Positions 6,162 through 13,421 of a DNA stretch of 13,718 nucleotides are shown piece by piece (the stretch's first letter is position 1; every line of letters begins with the position of its first letter). Source of the DNA: an uncultured Caulobacterales bacterium. Its GTDB lineage: Bacteria > Pseudomonadota > Alphaproteobacteria > Caulobacterales > Maricaulaceae. The DNA lies in the NCBI GenBank assembly GCA_938007945.1, contig CALLME010000092.1, positions 1 through 13,718 on the forward strand, written 5' to 3'. The notes below the pieces were generated by a model. It was not told where the DNA came from, made no database searches, and saw only the letters and a list, made by a program, of their open reading frames with translations. A program made the translations under genes and the position numbers.

Positions 6162-7328
6162 CTAGCTGTTTACAGCGTCAAACGCTTCATCGGACTCAAT
6201 ACCGTCAAGTTTTTCGAGAAAATACAACTGATCCGCTTCATCAAGCGAGAACGGCAAAGTCAAAATTCGCATCACCATCATTTCGCGGAAATAGGCACGG
6301 TCAAAGGTCAGCCCTGAGAGTTCCAAATCACGGTAAATCGCACAGGCCGCGCGTAAAATCCGCGTCTCATTCTCTGTAATCGCAGCATGTTTACACAGCG
6401 CTTTGAGACTAAACGGGCCGCCGTCATGCACCATCAACGCCGCCTTGGCGTGACTGATATTCGCTTTCACGGCCAATGCATGCTCAACAAAACGCAATTC
6501 ACCACAGCCTGCTGCACGAATAATCAGGCTCGTCGAAAGACGACTTTCGTCTTGCAAGCGCCGCACGAGCAACGCCACATCACGTGTTTTTGTACTTTGG
6601 TCAATAATATCAATTGTCGCGCGTTCACGCGCGCGCGTTGCTAGCTCTATCGCAAGCTCCACTGGCACAGCGTGACGGCGTGTCAGCTCAACAGCCGCTT
6701 CAGCACTGATTTGGGCAACAAGGCGCTCGACAATACCTATTGGTAGATCGCGACGCTTAATAAAAGCCTGCGCAATGAGGTCGTCATCACGATAAGCGTC
6801 CAACATATTGCGCGCCGTTTCAGGCGTAATCTCCGCTCCGTCATTTGCGGCAACGGCTGCAACCGCGCGACTATCCCCATAACGCACTATGTTTTCCACA
6901 ACAGAGCCGCTGACCGTTGGACGTTTGGCGACGGCAATCACTTTTGCGGCCGCTCGACTTTTAAGCACTTCAACCAAATCTTCGTCGTGAAATACGGGCG
7001 AAAAATTCAGCACTGGCACGGCGATTGAATCGATATCAGCGGCGAGTTTCAGCGCGACATCTCTCGGAAGTTCGGGTGAGTTTTTGAGCGTAACCGCCAT
7101 AGCGCGCCTCACGAGTGAAGCGGCATCCTCTGCGATGAAACCCAACACTTCATTGGCAATTTCGCGCTCACCATCTGAAAGCGGATGGTCGCGCACGCGC
7201 CGGCAAATTTTCTGCGCCACAACGGCGCGCGCCTCAGCATTCGGATGTTGCACAAGCACACGAATATCCTCGTCCGTGACGGGCTTAGTCGCATCAAATC
7301 TGACAGTGCTATGTTGAGCGCGGGGCAT
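6162..7328 (-). CDS. DUF2336 family protein (helical-repeat, function unknown)
   Basis: A 388-residue, predominantly alpha-helical soluble protein, with no signal peptide or transmembrane segment visible. The N-terminal half has repeated two-helix units of HEAT-like character, such as VLVQHPNAEARAVVAQKICR near 24-43 and LVRRAMAVTLKNSPELPRDV near 76-95. Further similar units follow around RYGDSRAVAAVAAND and AQISAEAAVELTRRH. This arrangement and length fit DUF2336, a family confined largely to alphaproteobacteria and lacking a defined biochemical role; scaffold or protein-interaction function is only inference from the repeats. ATG 7328 follows a weak ribosome context. It lies 79 bases downstream of tRNA-His on the same strand, with an inverted repeat between them, so it may be separately controlled or share the tRNA promoter. 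Confidence 0.75.
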   Translation of the reverse strand: MPRAQHSTVRFDATKPVTDEDIRVLVQHPNAEARAVVAQKICRRVRDHPLSDGEREIANEVLGFIAEDAASLVRRAMAVTLKNSPELPRDVALKLAADIDSIAVPVLNFSPVFHDEDLVEVLKSRAAAKVIAVAKRPTVSGSVVENIVRYGDSRAVAAVAANDGAEITPETARNMLDAYRDDDLIAQAFIKRRDLPIGIVERLVAQISAEAAVELTRRHAVPVELAIELATRARERATIDIIDQSTKTRDVALLVRRLQDESRLSTSLIIRAAGCGELRFVEHALAVKANISHAKAALMVHDGGPFSLKALCKHAAITENETRILRAACAIYRDLELSGLTFDRAYFREMMVMRILTLPFSLDEADQLYFLEKLDGIESDEAFDAVNS

Positions 7329-7350
7329 AAGCCGTTATGGCTCAAATATG

Positions 7351-7367
7351 GTAAACAGCGCGTTTAC
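7351..7367. repeat. Inverted repeat GTAAAC-N5-GTTTAC upstream of the DUF2336 gene
   Basis: Six-base perfect arms around AGCGC lie 23 bases upstream of the DUF2336 start and about 40 bases downstream of the tRNA-His 3' end. No U-tract follows on either strand, so it is not a convincing terminator. It could be an operator or a processing hairpin. Confidence 0.4.
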
Positions 7368-7407
7368 GTCTATATTTATTACATCTGTGTTTATAAAGGA
7401 AAATAAA

Positions 7408-7484
7408 TGGTACCGCCTCTTGGTCTCGAACCAAGGACCTCCGGTTCCACAAACCGGCGCTCTAACCAACTGAGCTAAGGCGGC
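7408..7484 (-). tRNA. tRNA-His (GTG anticodon), lacking encoded G-1
   Basis: A complete 77-nt cloverleaf including encoded CCA. Acceptor GCCGCCT pairs with AGGCGGT (G1-U72 wobble first). The D stem is GCTC/GAGC, anticodon stem CCGGT/ACCGG with loop TTGTGGA (anticodon GTG at 7450-7448), variable loop AGGTC, and T stem CTTGG/CCAAG with loop TTCGAGA. The discriminator is A73 and the base preceding G1 in the genome is T. Normal bacterial tRNA-His carries an extra G-1 paired with C73. Its absence together with U72/A73 is the arrangement described for Caulobacter and related alphaproteobacteria, whose divergent HisRS reads anticodon, A73 and U72. Confidence 0.97.
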
Positions 7485-7515
7485 ACTGAGGTCTTGAGCC
7501 CTAAAAGGGTGATGA

Positions 7516-7547
7516 CCGCGCGGAGTGTTACTTTAAAGGCCGCGCGG
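7516..7547. repeat. CCGCGCGG inverted pair between the M48 gene and tRNA-His
   Basis: The self-complementary octamer CCGCGCGG occurs at 7516-7523 and 7540-7547 and can form an 8-bp GC-only stem with a 16-nt loop. It lies just past the M48 protease stop codon and 32 bases before the tRNA. There is no clean U-tract, so it may be an imperfect terminator, a tRNA leader processing stem, or chance in a CG-rich patch. Confidence 0.35.
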
Positions 7548-7569
7548 CTTCAAGTTTAATTCGTCTTAA

Positions 7570-8550
7570 TTAGCTGCTTTTTGGCATCTTAATTGATTCC
7601 CATCCTTGGCTGCCAAGACGCTCTTGATACGCAATGTAATCACGCAGCTTCTGCGCGCGCTTATCAGGATCAGGGTGAGTCGACATAAATTCGGGCTGAC
7701 GGCTCGTGCTGCTTTCTGCCATCTTCTCCCAAAGGCGCACGGCTTGATTAGCGTCATATCCTGCCTTGTGCATATACTTTGCGCCAAGCAAGTCAGATTG
7801 CAGCTCATGCTTACGCGAATATGGCAAGATCACGCCGAAGGTAAAGCCAAGGCCAAGCGCTTGAGAGAGAAGCTGCGTATTGCGCTGCGCGTTTTGCATA
7901 CAGCGGTTATATCCCGCTTTAGCGGCATTATACTGCTCGCGCGTTTTGGCCGCCTGAGCCGCAACTTTATATTGATTACATTTTTTGCTCATTTGGCTGC
8001 CGCCGACAATCGTGCCCGCACCTATTGCGAGTTGTCCCGCCATTTGCTGTGAAACGCGTTCACGTGCGTGACGCCCAGAAACGTGGCCCACTTCGTGCCC
8101 CATGACAGCGGCGATTTGATCATCATTATCTGCAAAATCCATCATGCCTTTGTAAAAACCGACACGGTTTCCTGGTAGAACGAATGCGTTTTTCTGATCT
8201 TGGTCAAAGACGGCGTAGTCCCAACGTTGGTCTGCACGATTAGCGCCGCGTTTTACGCGAGAGCCGATATTAGCCAAACGGCGTGTGTAACGCGGATCAT
8301 TTGATGTTGGCAGCTTTTGCTTCATCTCATTCCAAGAAGACAGCGCCATTTGGTTTAGCTGCGCTTCACTCGCCAAACCCACAAATTGCTTTTCGCCTGT
8401 CTCTGGGTTGGTCGCGCAACCTGTTGTCGCGCCTGCCGCTACAGTCAGCATACCGCCCGCCGCTAACACTTGAATAGCATTACGTCTTTCGTGGATAGCC
8501 TTTTCCTCGGCCTTCATTTTACATTCTAGATGCGCGTGATGATTACACAT
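7570..8550 (-). CDS. M48 family zinc metalloprotease, probable exported lipoprotein
   Basis: Envelope zinc endopeptidase of the M48 (HtpX/BepA/LoiP-like) clan, expected to act on misfolded or outer-membrane proteins in the periplasm. HEVGH (152-156) gives two zinc ligands and the catalytic Glu153. HELQSD (248-253) supplies the third ligand Glu249. The late THPDPDKR (291-298) is typical of the family. The N-terminus is odd: residues 1-20 are hydrophilic and include CNHHAHLEC (2-10). Then RRNAIQVL (22-29) and a short hydrophobic run lead to TTGC (Cys45) followed by ATNPETGEKQF, a sequence typical after the lipid Cys in this family. This looks like a Tat-type or atypical lipoprotein signal. A roughly 40-residue segment with Cys191 and Cys217 lies between the two zinc motifs. 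ATG 8550 is supported by GGAGG at ideal spacing. Confidence 0.9.
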   Translation of the reverse strand: MCNHHAHLECKMKAEEKAIHERRNAIQVLAAGGMLTVAAGATTGCATNPETGEKQFVGLASEAQLNQMALSSWNEMKQKLPTSNDPRYTRRLANIGSRVKRGANRADQRWDYAVFDQDQKNAFVLPGNRVGFYKGMMDFADNDDQIAAVMGHEVGHVSGRHARERVSQQMAGQLAIGAGTIVGGSQMSKKCNQYKVAAQAAKTREQYNAAKAGYNRCMQNAQRNTQLLSQALGLGFTFGVILPYSRKHELQSDLLGAKYMHKAGYDANQAVRLWEKMAESSTSRQPEFMSTHPDPDKRAQKLRDYIAYQERLGSQGWESIKMPKSS

Positions 8551-8591
8551 ATGTCCTCCAGTTCACCCTTTCTGGGTCGTTTTACGTCTTA

Positions 8592-8620
8592 ACTATACCT
8601 TATTGTCGCAAAAATGACAG
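8592..8620 (-). promoter_or_regulatory. Candidate promoter of the M48 protease gene
   Basis: On the minus strand CTGTCA (8620-8615) and TATAGT (8597-8592) are spaced by 17 bp, matching -35/-10 at 4 and 5 of 6 positions. The transcript would begin near 8585 with a ~35-nt leader holding the GGAGG site. It separates this gene from the methyltransferase ending at 8658. Confidence 0.42.
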
Positions 8621-8657
8621 AGGTAGACTGTTATTGGGATGAAACGCGTCACCCGCC

Positions 8658-9593
8658 TCAAAGTTGCTTATCAGTGGCATGAATTATCCAACCGATTATA
8701 TCGCCCGTTATTTTAGACTTAAACGCGTGAAGAGGTTGCGGTTTTAGACCGCCTGCCTTTAGCGCGCCAAGCACGGCCTTCGCCTCGGCTTCTGAAATGG
8801 CCGCACGTCGCATACTTTCCATTCTGCCTGCATAGGCTGCAATCTCGCTGCGCATCCCGTTGAGCCAATTCGTGACATCTGATAATTCATACCCGCGACG
8901 TTTCTGGTAGAGCGTTTGAGTGCCTTGATAGAGGTGTGCCGCTATGCCGCCAGCGCGTTTGGCAATGGCGAGCACCTCGGCTTGTGGCCCGCTAAAAGCC
9001 GCTGCCGCTTTAGCAAATGTGGCATCGGTTGCGCCTGTCATATCAGCCTCGAACATCTCGCAGGCACGGCCAATAAAGCCACTCTCAAGTATCGCTTTGG
9101 CGTCTGCGCCAAGGCGCGCAACTTCAAGCTCTATCGCGCTGCTCTTACTATGGGCGAGTGCGAGGAATTGCCCGCCTTTTGCAACCAATCTCGCTGCTTC
9201 GCGCGCGGCGGCCGTGGCATCTGCATATTCAAATCCAAATTGGCTCGCGACAATATCAAATTGCGCGTCATCTAAACCTGTCGCCTCGGCAGAGGCCACT
9301 ACAGTTTGAGCGTTCGGAAATTCCGCTTTCAACGTGGCAATCGCTGCATCTGAAATATCAACACCGCAAAGATTTTTAAGTCCAATTGCGGAGGCGCGCC
9401 GCAATACTGAGCCTGCCCCACACGCCAAATCAAGCACGCGCGCAGACTTAGGCAAAGCCCCGAGATGACCGTCCCAGAACGCACCAATTTCCGCATCTGT
9501 CTCGATGCCGACACCAATAAGAGCGGCGCCTGACTCGCTCGCGGCGCGGCCCTGCCAATAATTACCCCAGTCTTGTGCTGTCTTATCGTTCAT
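8658..9593 (-). CDS. Class I SAM-dependent methyltransferase, substrate unknown
   Basis: A 311-residue soluble protein with a Rossmann methyltransferase domain. Motif I is RVLDLACGAGSVL (52-64), the acidic ribose-binding end of beta2 is GVDIS (77-81), and SQFGFEYAD (117-125) corresponds to the motif IV region. HSKSS follows after the beta5 strand. The last ~120 residues form a helical, Ala-rich region that has no motif I recognise and probably contacts the substrate. General build resembles small-molecule methyltransferases of the UbiE/methyltransf_11 and 25 groups, but no specific acceptor can be inferred. ATG 9593 is chosen over an upstream in-frame start (9644) because AGGA precedes it at suitable spacing and MNDKTAQDWGNYW starts like related proteins. 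Divergent from phhA. Confidence 0.85.
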   Translation of the reverse strand: MNDKTAQDWGNYWQGRAASESGAALIGVGIETDAEIGAFWDGHLGALPKSARVLDLACGAGSVLRRASAIGLKNLCGVDISDAAIATLKAEFPNAQTVVASAEATGLDDAQFDIVASQFGFEYADATAAAREAARLVAKGGQFLALAHSKSSAIELEVARLGADAKAILESGFIGRACEMFEADMTGATDATFAKAAAAFSGPQAEVLAIAKRAGGIAAHLYQGTQTLYQKRRGYELSDVTNWLNGMRSEIAAYAGRMESMRRAAISEAEAKAVLGALKAGGLKPQPLHAFKSKITGDIIGWIIHATDKQL

Positions 9594-9744
9594 GTCTCTG
9601 TCCTGCCTAAACCTCCGCAATTTGCCAAGGTTTTTTACTGACACAGAAGAGTTTTTGCGTGTTTGGCGAAACTGTCACTGTGTTTTGCAACGGCCAACCC
9701 GTAAGTCGTAAAAAACAGGTCAAACTTTATACATCATTCCGCGC

Positions 9745-9756
9745 TATAGCTTGCGC
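9745..9756 (+). promoter_or_regulatory. Possible leaderless promoter of phhA
   Basis: TATAGC (9745-9750) is a plausible -10 box placed exactly six bases before ATG 9757, so transcription would start at or very near the A of the start codon. No Shine-Dalgarno sequence is visible before the ATG, which fits leaderless translation. No good -35 was found. Confidence 0.35.
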
Positions 9757-10623
9757 ATGACAGTGCACGACCCCGTAATTGACGCCCAAAGCTATGGCGA
9801 TGACTTTGTGATAGCGCAGCATTGGGACAAATATACGTCTGAAGAACATAACGTCTGGAACACGCTTTATGAGCGTCAGATCAAGGTTCTTGCGGGCCGC
9901 GCTGTGCCTGAATTTTATAAAGGATTAGAACAGCTTAATCTGAATGATGGCGGCATACCTGACTTGAGCCAGCTCAATAAATCTCTCCAAGCGCTGACAG
10001 GATGGACAGTGGTTTGCGTGCCTCATCTTATTCCTGATGATGTGTTTTTTGACCATCTTGCCAATCGACGCTTTCCTGCAGGCCGCTTCATTCGCAAACC
10101 TGACCAGATGGATTATATCGAAGAACCTGACGTGTTCCACGATGTGTTCGGCCATGTCCCTCTGCTCGCCCAGCCTGTTTTCGCAGATTATATGCAGGCT
10201 TATGGCAAAGGCGGCCAGCGCGCGAAAGCAGAAGGTATGCTCAAAGAACTTGCCCGCCTTTATTGGTACACGGTCGAATTTGGGCTGCTGAAAAGTGAGC
10301 ACGGATTAAAAATCTACGGCGCGGGTATCGTGTCATCGCGTACAGAATCCGTTTTCTCACTTGAGTCCGATTCACCCAACCGCCTTGGATTTAATCTCGA
10401 ACGTGTGATGAAAACCGATTACCGCATTGATGATTTTCAGCAGGCTTATTTTGTTGTTGATGACCTCTATGATTTGCTCAAAGCTACGCAGCAAGATTTT
10501 GGCCCACTCTATGAACGGCTAAAAAAGCAGACCCGTTTGCATGGGCTGACCGATATTCTTGAAAGTGATTACGTCTTTCACAAAGGCACTCAGGCCTACG
10601 CCAAAAAACGTGACGGCAGTTAA
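9757..10623 (+). CDS. phhA: Phenylalanine 4-monooxygenase (phenylalanine hydroxylase)
   Basis: Tetrahydropterin- and non-heme-iron-dependent hydroxylation of L-phenylalanine to L-tyrosine in the cytoplasm, the entry to phenylalanine degradation through homogentisate. The 288-residue protein is the size of single-domain bacterial enzymes (about 297 in Chromobacterium violaceum). The iron triad is visible: FHDVFGHVPLL supplies His128 and His133, and LYWYTVEFGL supplies Glu174. GWTVVCVPHLIP and FIRKPDQMDYIEEPD are also family-typical. An in-frame TTG at 9751 is possible, but ATG 9757 is the more natural start. No phhB (pterin carbinolamine dehydratase) or homogentisate genes are in the window. 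The stop TAA directly abuts the stop of astB on the other strand. Confidence 0.97.
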   Translation: MTVHDPVIDAQSYGDDFVIAQHWDKYTSEEHNVWNTLYERQIKVLAGRAVPEFYKGLEQLNLNDGGIPDLSQLNKSLQALTGWTVVCVPHLIPDDVFFDHLANRRFPAGRFIRKPDQMDYIEEPDVFHDVFGHVPLLAQPVFADYMQAYGKGGQRAKAEGMLKELARLYWYTVEFGLLKSEHGLKIYGAGIVSSRTESVFSLESDSPNRLGFNLERVMKTDYRIDDFQQAYFVVDDLYDLLKATQQDFGPLYERLKKQTRLHGLTDILESDYVFHKGTQAYAKKRDGS

Positions 10624-11970
10624 TTAAAGCCGTTGAAAAGGAAAGAAATCCGCGCCCAAATTCATAATTTTCGTCAACTCGTCTAGCGCAGCAAAACTTT
10701 CTTCCATCAGAGACGGGTCTGGCAAATCTTCAGGTGCGAGGGTATCTCGGTAATGACGGCTCACCCAGTCATCAAGCGTGGCGTGAAGCTCTGGCGTAAA
10801 TTTTTGTCCCATATTGACCTGCGCCCACTCATCCTCTGTCAAAGTCACGCGCAGACGCAAACAAGCAGGCCCGCCGCCATTACGCATAGATTGGCGAACA
10901 TCAACAAATTCCACATGACCAATCGGACCATTGCCCGTCGTCAGTTTTTCACAATAGCTACGCGTCGCGGCATTCTCTTTCGTCTCAAGCGGCGCTACCA
11001 AAGTCAGGCGATCATTGCCCGGGAATTGCACGAGCATAGAATTAAAAAGATAAGCCTTAATCGCGTCCGCAATCGGCACGTCAGCAGATGCGACTTCGAC
11101 AAAGTTAGGCGCAAACAAACCGTGCGCCGCTGCGCTCACATCGCGCTTCATCTGCGCTGTGTTGGCAAAGGCAAGCTCGTGGAAAAATAGCGTTTCTTTC
11201 GCGCCCACACAAACGACGTCATTATGAAACGCACCCGCATCAATCGCGGCTTTGGATTGTTTCGCAAAGACTGTGCGTGAAGGGTTTAGTCTGTGCCGTC
11301 GGGCAATGGCCTCGACCGAGACACGCGTTTGGCGCGCAGGGAATTTTGTGTCCCCGCCACTAAATCCGTCTCGACCGTAGACGAAAAGCTCCACGCCTTG
11401 CTCGCCGCGTTCACCGCACAAACGCACATGGTTAGCCGCGCCTTCATCGGCAAAAACCGATTGCATCGGCAGCGCGTCATGCACCCGCGCGAATGGAAAC
11501 GCGGCCTTTAGCGCACGGCCTGTCTGTTTATGCTCTGTCGAGCGGTGGAGCATGGTCGAAAGGTTGGCAGGCGTGAGGTTCAGTTGACCCGCCTCTGTGT
11601 CGGCCGAGGGGCTAACCGTCGCCGCATTGGCCGCCCACATGGAACTGGCAGACAGCATATTACGCGCGAGACGCGGAGCTTCTTTCCAGACGCGGGCGTA
11701 GACTTCACGGTCAGTGCCACTATATCCCGCCGCATGTAGCGCAGGCAGAAATGGGCGCTGATGCGGCGGTAGCACACCTTGCCACAATCCTTTGTCATGC
11801 ATGAGCCGCATCTTAGACAGCCCTTGCAGCGCCGCTTCTTTAGGATGAGAAATCAGTCCTGCATTACCCGCAGAGGCTAGGTTACCGTCTGACAAACCGC
11901 CGTAATTATGGGTCGGCCCGATAAGGCCGTCAAAATTCGCTTCTTGCGCATTTCGTATTTGATTTGGCAT
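10624..11970 (-). CDS. astB: N-succinylarginine dihydrolase
   Basis: Second enzyme of the arginine succinyltransferase pathway: it hydrolyses N2-succinylarginine to N2-succinylornithine, releasing two ammonia and CO2. The 448-residue length matches E. coli AstB (447). The N-terminal FDGLIGPTHNYGGLS (13-27) is the family signature. Catalytic triad candidates are Glu176 (ADEGAANH), His249 (AFHNDVVCVG) and Cys370 (GPACLRLRV), at nearly the same positions as Glu174, His248 and Cys365 in the E. coli enzyme. The start ATG at 11970 shares its A with the astD stop (TGATG), so translation is probably coupled; a longer in-frame reading into astD is not needed. It is the last gene of the operon, and no terminator is visible before the abutting phhA stop. 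Confidence 0.97.
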   Translation of the reverse strand: MPNQIRNAQEANFDGLIGPTHNYGGLSDGNLASAGNAGLISHPKEAALQGLSKMRLMHDKGLWQGVLPPHQRPFLPALHAAGYSGTDREVYARVWKEAPRLARNMLSASSMWAANAATVSPSADTEAGQLNLTPANLSTMLHRSTEHKQTGRALKAAFPFARVHDALPMQSVFADEGAANHVRLCGERGEQGVELFVYGRDGFSGGDTKFPARQTRVSVEAIARRHRLNPSRTVFAKQSKAAIDAGAFHNDVVCVGAKETLFFHELAFANTAQMKRDVSAAAHGLFAPNFVEVASADVPIADAIKAYLFNSMLVQFPGNDRLTLVAPLETKENAATRSYCEKLTTGNGPIGHVEFVDVRQSMRNGGGPACLRLRVTLTEDEWAQVNMGQKFTPELHATLDDWVSRHYRDTLAPEDLPDPSLMEESFAALDELTKIMNLGADFFPFQRL

Positions 11971-13421
11971 CAATTTAAGCCTTGCATGGGTAGCGCTTCG
12001 ACACTGTCTGCGACTTGGCTCGCCATCGGCCAAGCGCAGAAATCAGCGGCGTAATAAGCCCCAGGATTGTGATTACCTGACGCGCCTGGCCCGCCAAAGG
12101 GGAGAAAGCTCGCCGCGCCTGTTGTCGGGCGGTTGAAGTTGACCACACCTGCGCGAATACGCGCGCGAAATTTATCCCATAGCGCCGCATCATCTGAAAC
12201 AAGTCCCGCTGCGAGACCGAACCGTGTATTATTCGCCTCTGCGATAGCTGCGTCCCAATCGGCAACGCGGGTCACGGTCAGGACGGGGCCAAAGATTTCT
12301 TCATCCGCGACCTCAATTCCTGTCACGTCATAAAGCCCAGGCGAGACAAAAGCCGCGCCTTGAGACGTAATTTTAGCGGGCCTTAATGCGGTTGCGCCCG
12401 CTTTCACCAAACCATCCGCTGCTTTCACGACATAGCCCGCAATATCCGCGCTGATGAGCGGCCCCATAGTCGCTGCGGGAGCGTCCCACGCGCCAAGGGT
12501 CATGCGGTCCATGAACGATAATGTCGCCTCTACAACGGCGTCACCTGCCGCGCCGCTTGGCACAATGAGCCGCCGCGCGCAGGTACAGCGCTGCCCGCTT
12601 GTGATGAAGGCTGACTGTGCAATCAGGCTCGCCGCGGCTTCCGCATCTGCTACGTCCCAGACGATGAGCGGATTATTGCCACCCATTTCAAGGGCAAGCA
12701 CAATCTCTGGCCGTCCGCCAAATTGCTTATGAATAAAGGCGCCCGTCTTGGCAGACCCCGTAAACAACAGCCCGTCAATATGCTCGCTTTCTATAATCGC
12801 CGCGCCCGTCTCACGCGCGCCTTGCACCATATTGATGACGCCCTCAGGAAATCCCGCTTCGGCAAAAAACTCTATCAAAAGTTGCCCCACGGCAGGCGTC
12901 TGCTCGCTTGGTTTAAACACGACGGTATTGCCCGCAATGAGTGACGGCAGAATTTGCCCATTCGGCAAGTGGGCGGGAAAATTATACGGCCCCAGCACCG
13001 CCATGACGCCGTGCGGGCGATGCTGTAGCGCGGCCCGCCCAAAGGCTGTGTCGCGCGTGCTCACACCAGTCCTGTCTTCATAGGCGGTCAGAGAAATATC
13101 AACTTTAGCCGAGAGTGCCCCCGCCTCGCCTGTTGCGTCCCAAAGCTGCTTGCCTGTTTCGCGCGCGATGAGTTCTGCCATTTCAGATTTGCGCGCGATG
13201 GCGATGTCTTTAAAGCGTCTAATCGGTTTAAGACGCTCATCAAGCGGTAAAGCCGCCCAGCCGTGAAAAGCCTCTTTCGCCGCCGTGAAAGCCCGCGCGA
13301 CATCATTTGCGTTTGACCCTGCGCCTGTCCAAATGACGTCATCGTTTGACGGGTCAACTGAGTTGAAACGCTCGCCATTTGCTGCGACCCAGTCTCCACC
13401 TATATAATTAATTTTACTCAT
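11970..13421 (-). CDS. astD: N-succinylglutamate 5-semialdehyde dehydrogenase
   Basis: NAD-dependent aldehyde dehydrogenase of the AST pathway, oxidising N-succinylglutamate semialdehyde to N-succinylglutamate. The 483-residue protein is the usual size (about 490 in E. coli). Motifs are the oxyanion-hole Asn147 in LGPYNFP, the NAD-binding KPSEQTP (170-176), FTGSAKTG (220-227), general-base Glu245 in LALEMGGNNP, and nucleophile Cys279 in SGQRCTCARR. The N-terminal INYIGGDW and GGNNPLIVWD are typical of AstD rather than generic aldehyde dehydrogenases. ATG 13421 overlaps the astA stop as ATGA (four bases), fixing the start and implying coupling; a TTG four codons upstream is unlikely. The TGA stop overlaps the astB start by one base. 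Confidence 0.96.
   Translation of the reverse strand: MSKINYIGGDWVAANGERFNSVDPSNDDVIWTGAGSNANDVARAFTAAKEAFHGWAALPLDERLKPIRRFKDIAIARKSEMAELIARETGKQLWDATGEAGALSAKVDISLTAYEDRTGVSTRDTAFGRAALQHRPHGVMAVLGPYNFPAHLPNGQILPSLIAGNTVVFKPSEQTPAVGQLLIEFFAEAGFPEGVINMVQGARETGAAIIESEHIDGLLFTGSAKTGAFIHKQFGGRPEIVLALEMGGNNPLIVWDVADAEAAASLIAQSAFITSGQRCTCARRLIVPSGAAGDAVVEATLSFMDRMTLGAWDAPAATMGPLISADIAGYVVKAADGLVKAGATALRPAKITSQGAAFVSPGLYDVTGIEVADEEIFGPVLTVTRVADWDAAIAEANNTRFGLAAGLVSDDAALWDKFRARIRAGVVNFNRPTTGAASFLPFGGPGASGNHNPGAYYAADFCAWPMASQVADSVEALPMQGLN

Noticed and set aside
7556..7569. TTAA-N6-TTAA resembling a CtrA box
   Set aside because: Spacing is six, not seven, and it sits at the 3' end of the M48 gene, partly overlapping its stop region, not in a promoter.
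7606..8052. 148-codon plus-strand frame opposite the M48 protease gene
   Set aside because: Antisense shadow of a gene with intact zinc motifs; no recognisable domain and no start signal.
10753..11190. 145-codon plus-strand frame opposite astB
   Set aside because: Shadow of astB, whose catalytic residues and length are fully conserved; basic, low-complexity translation.
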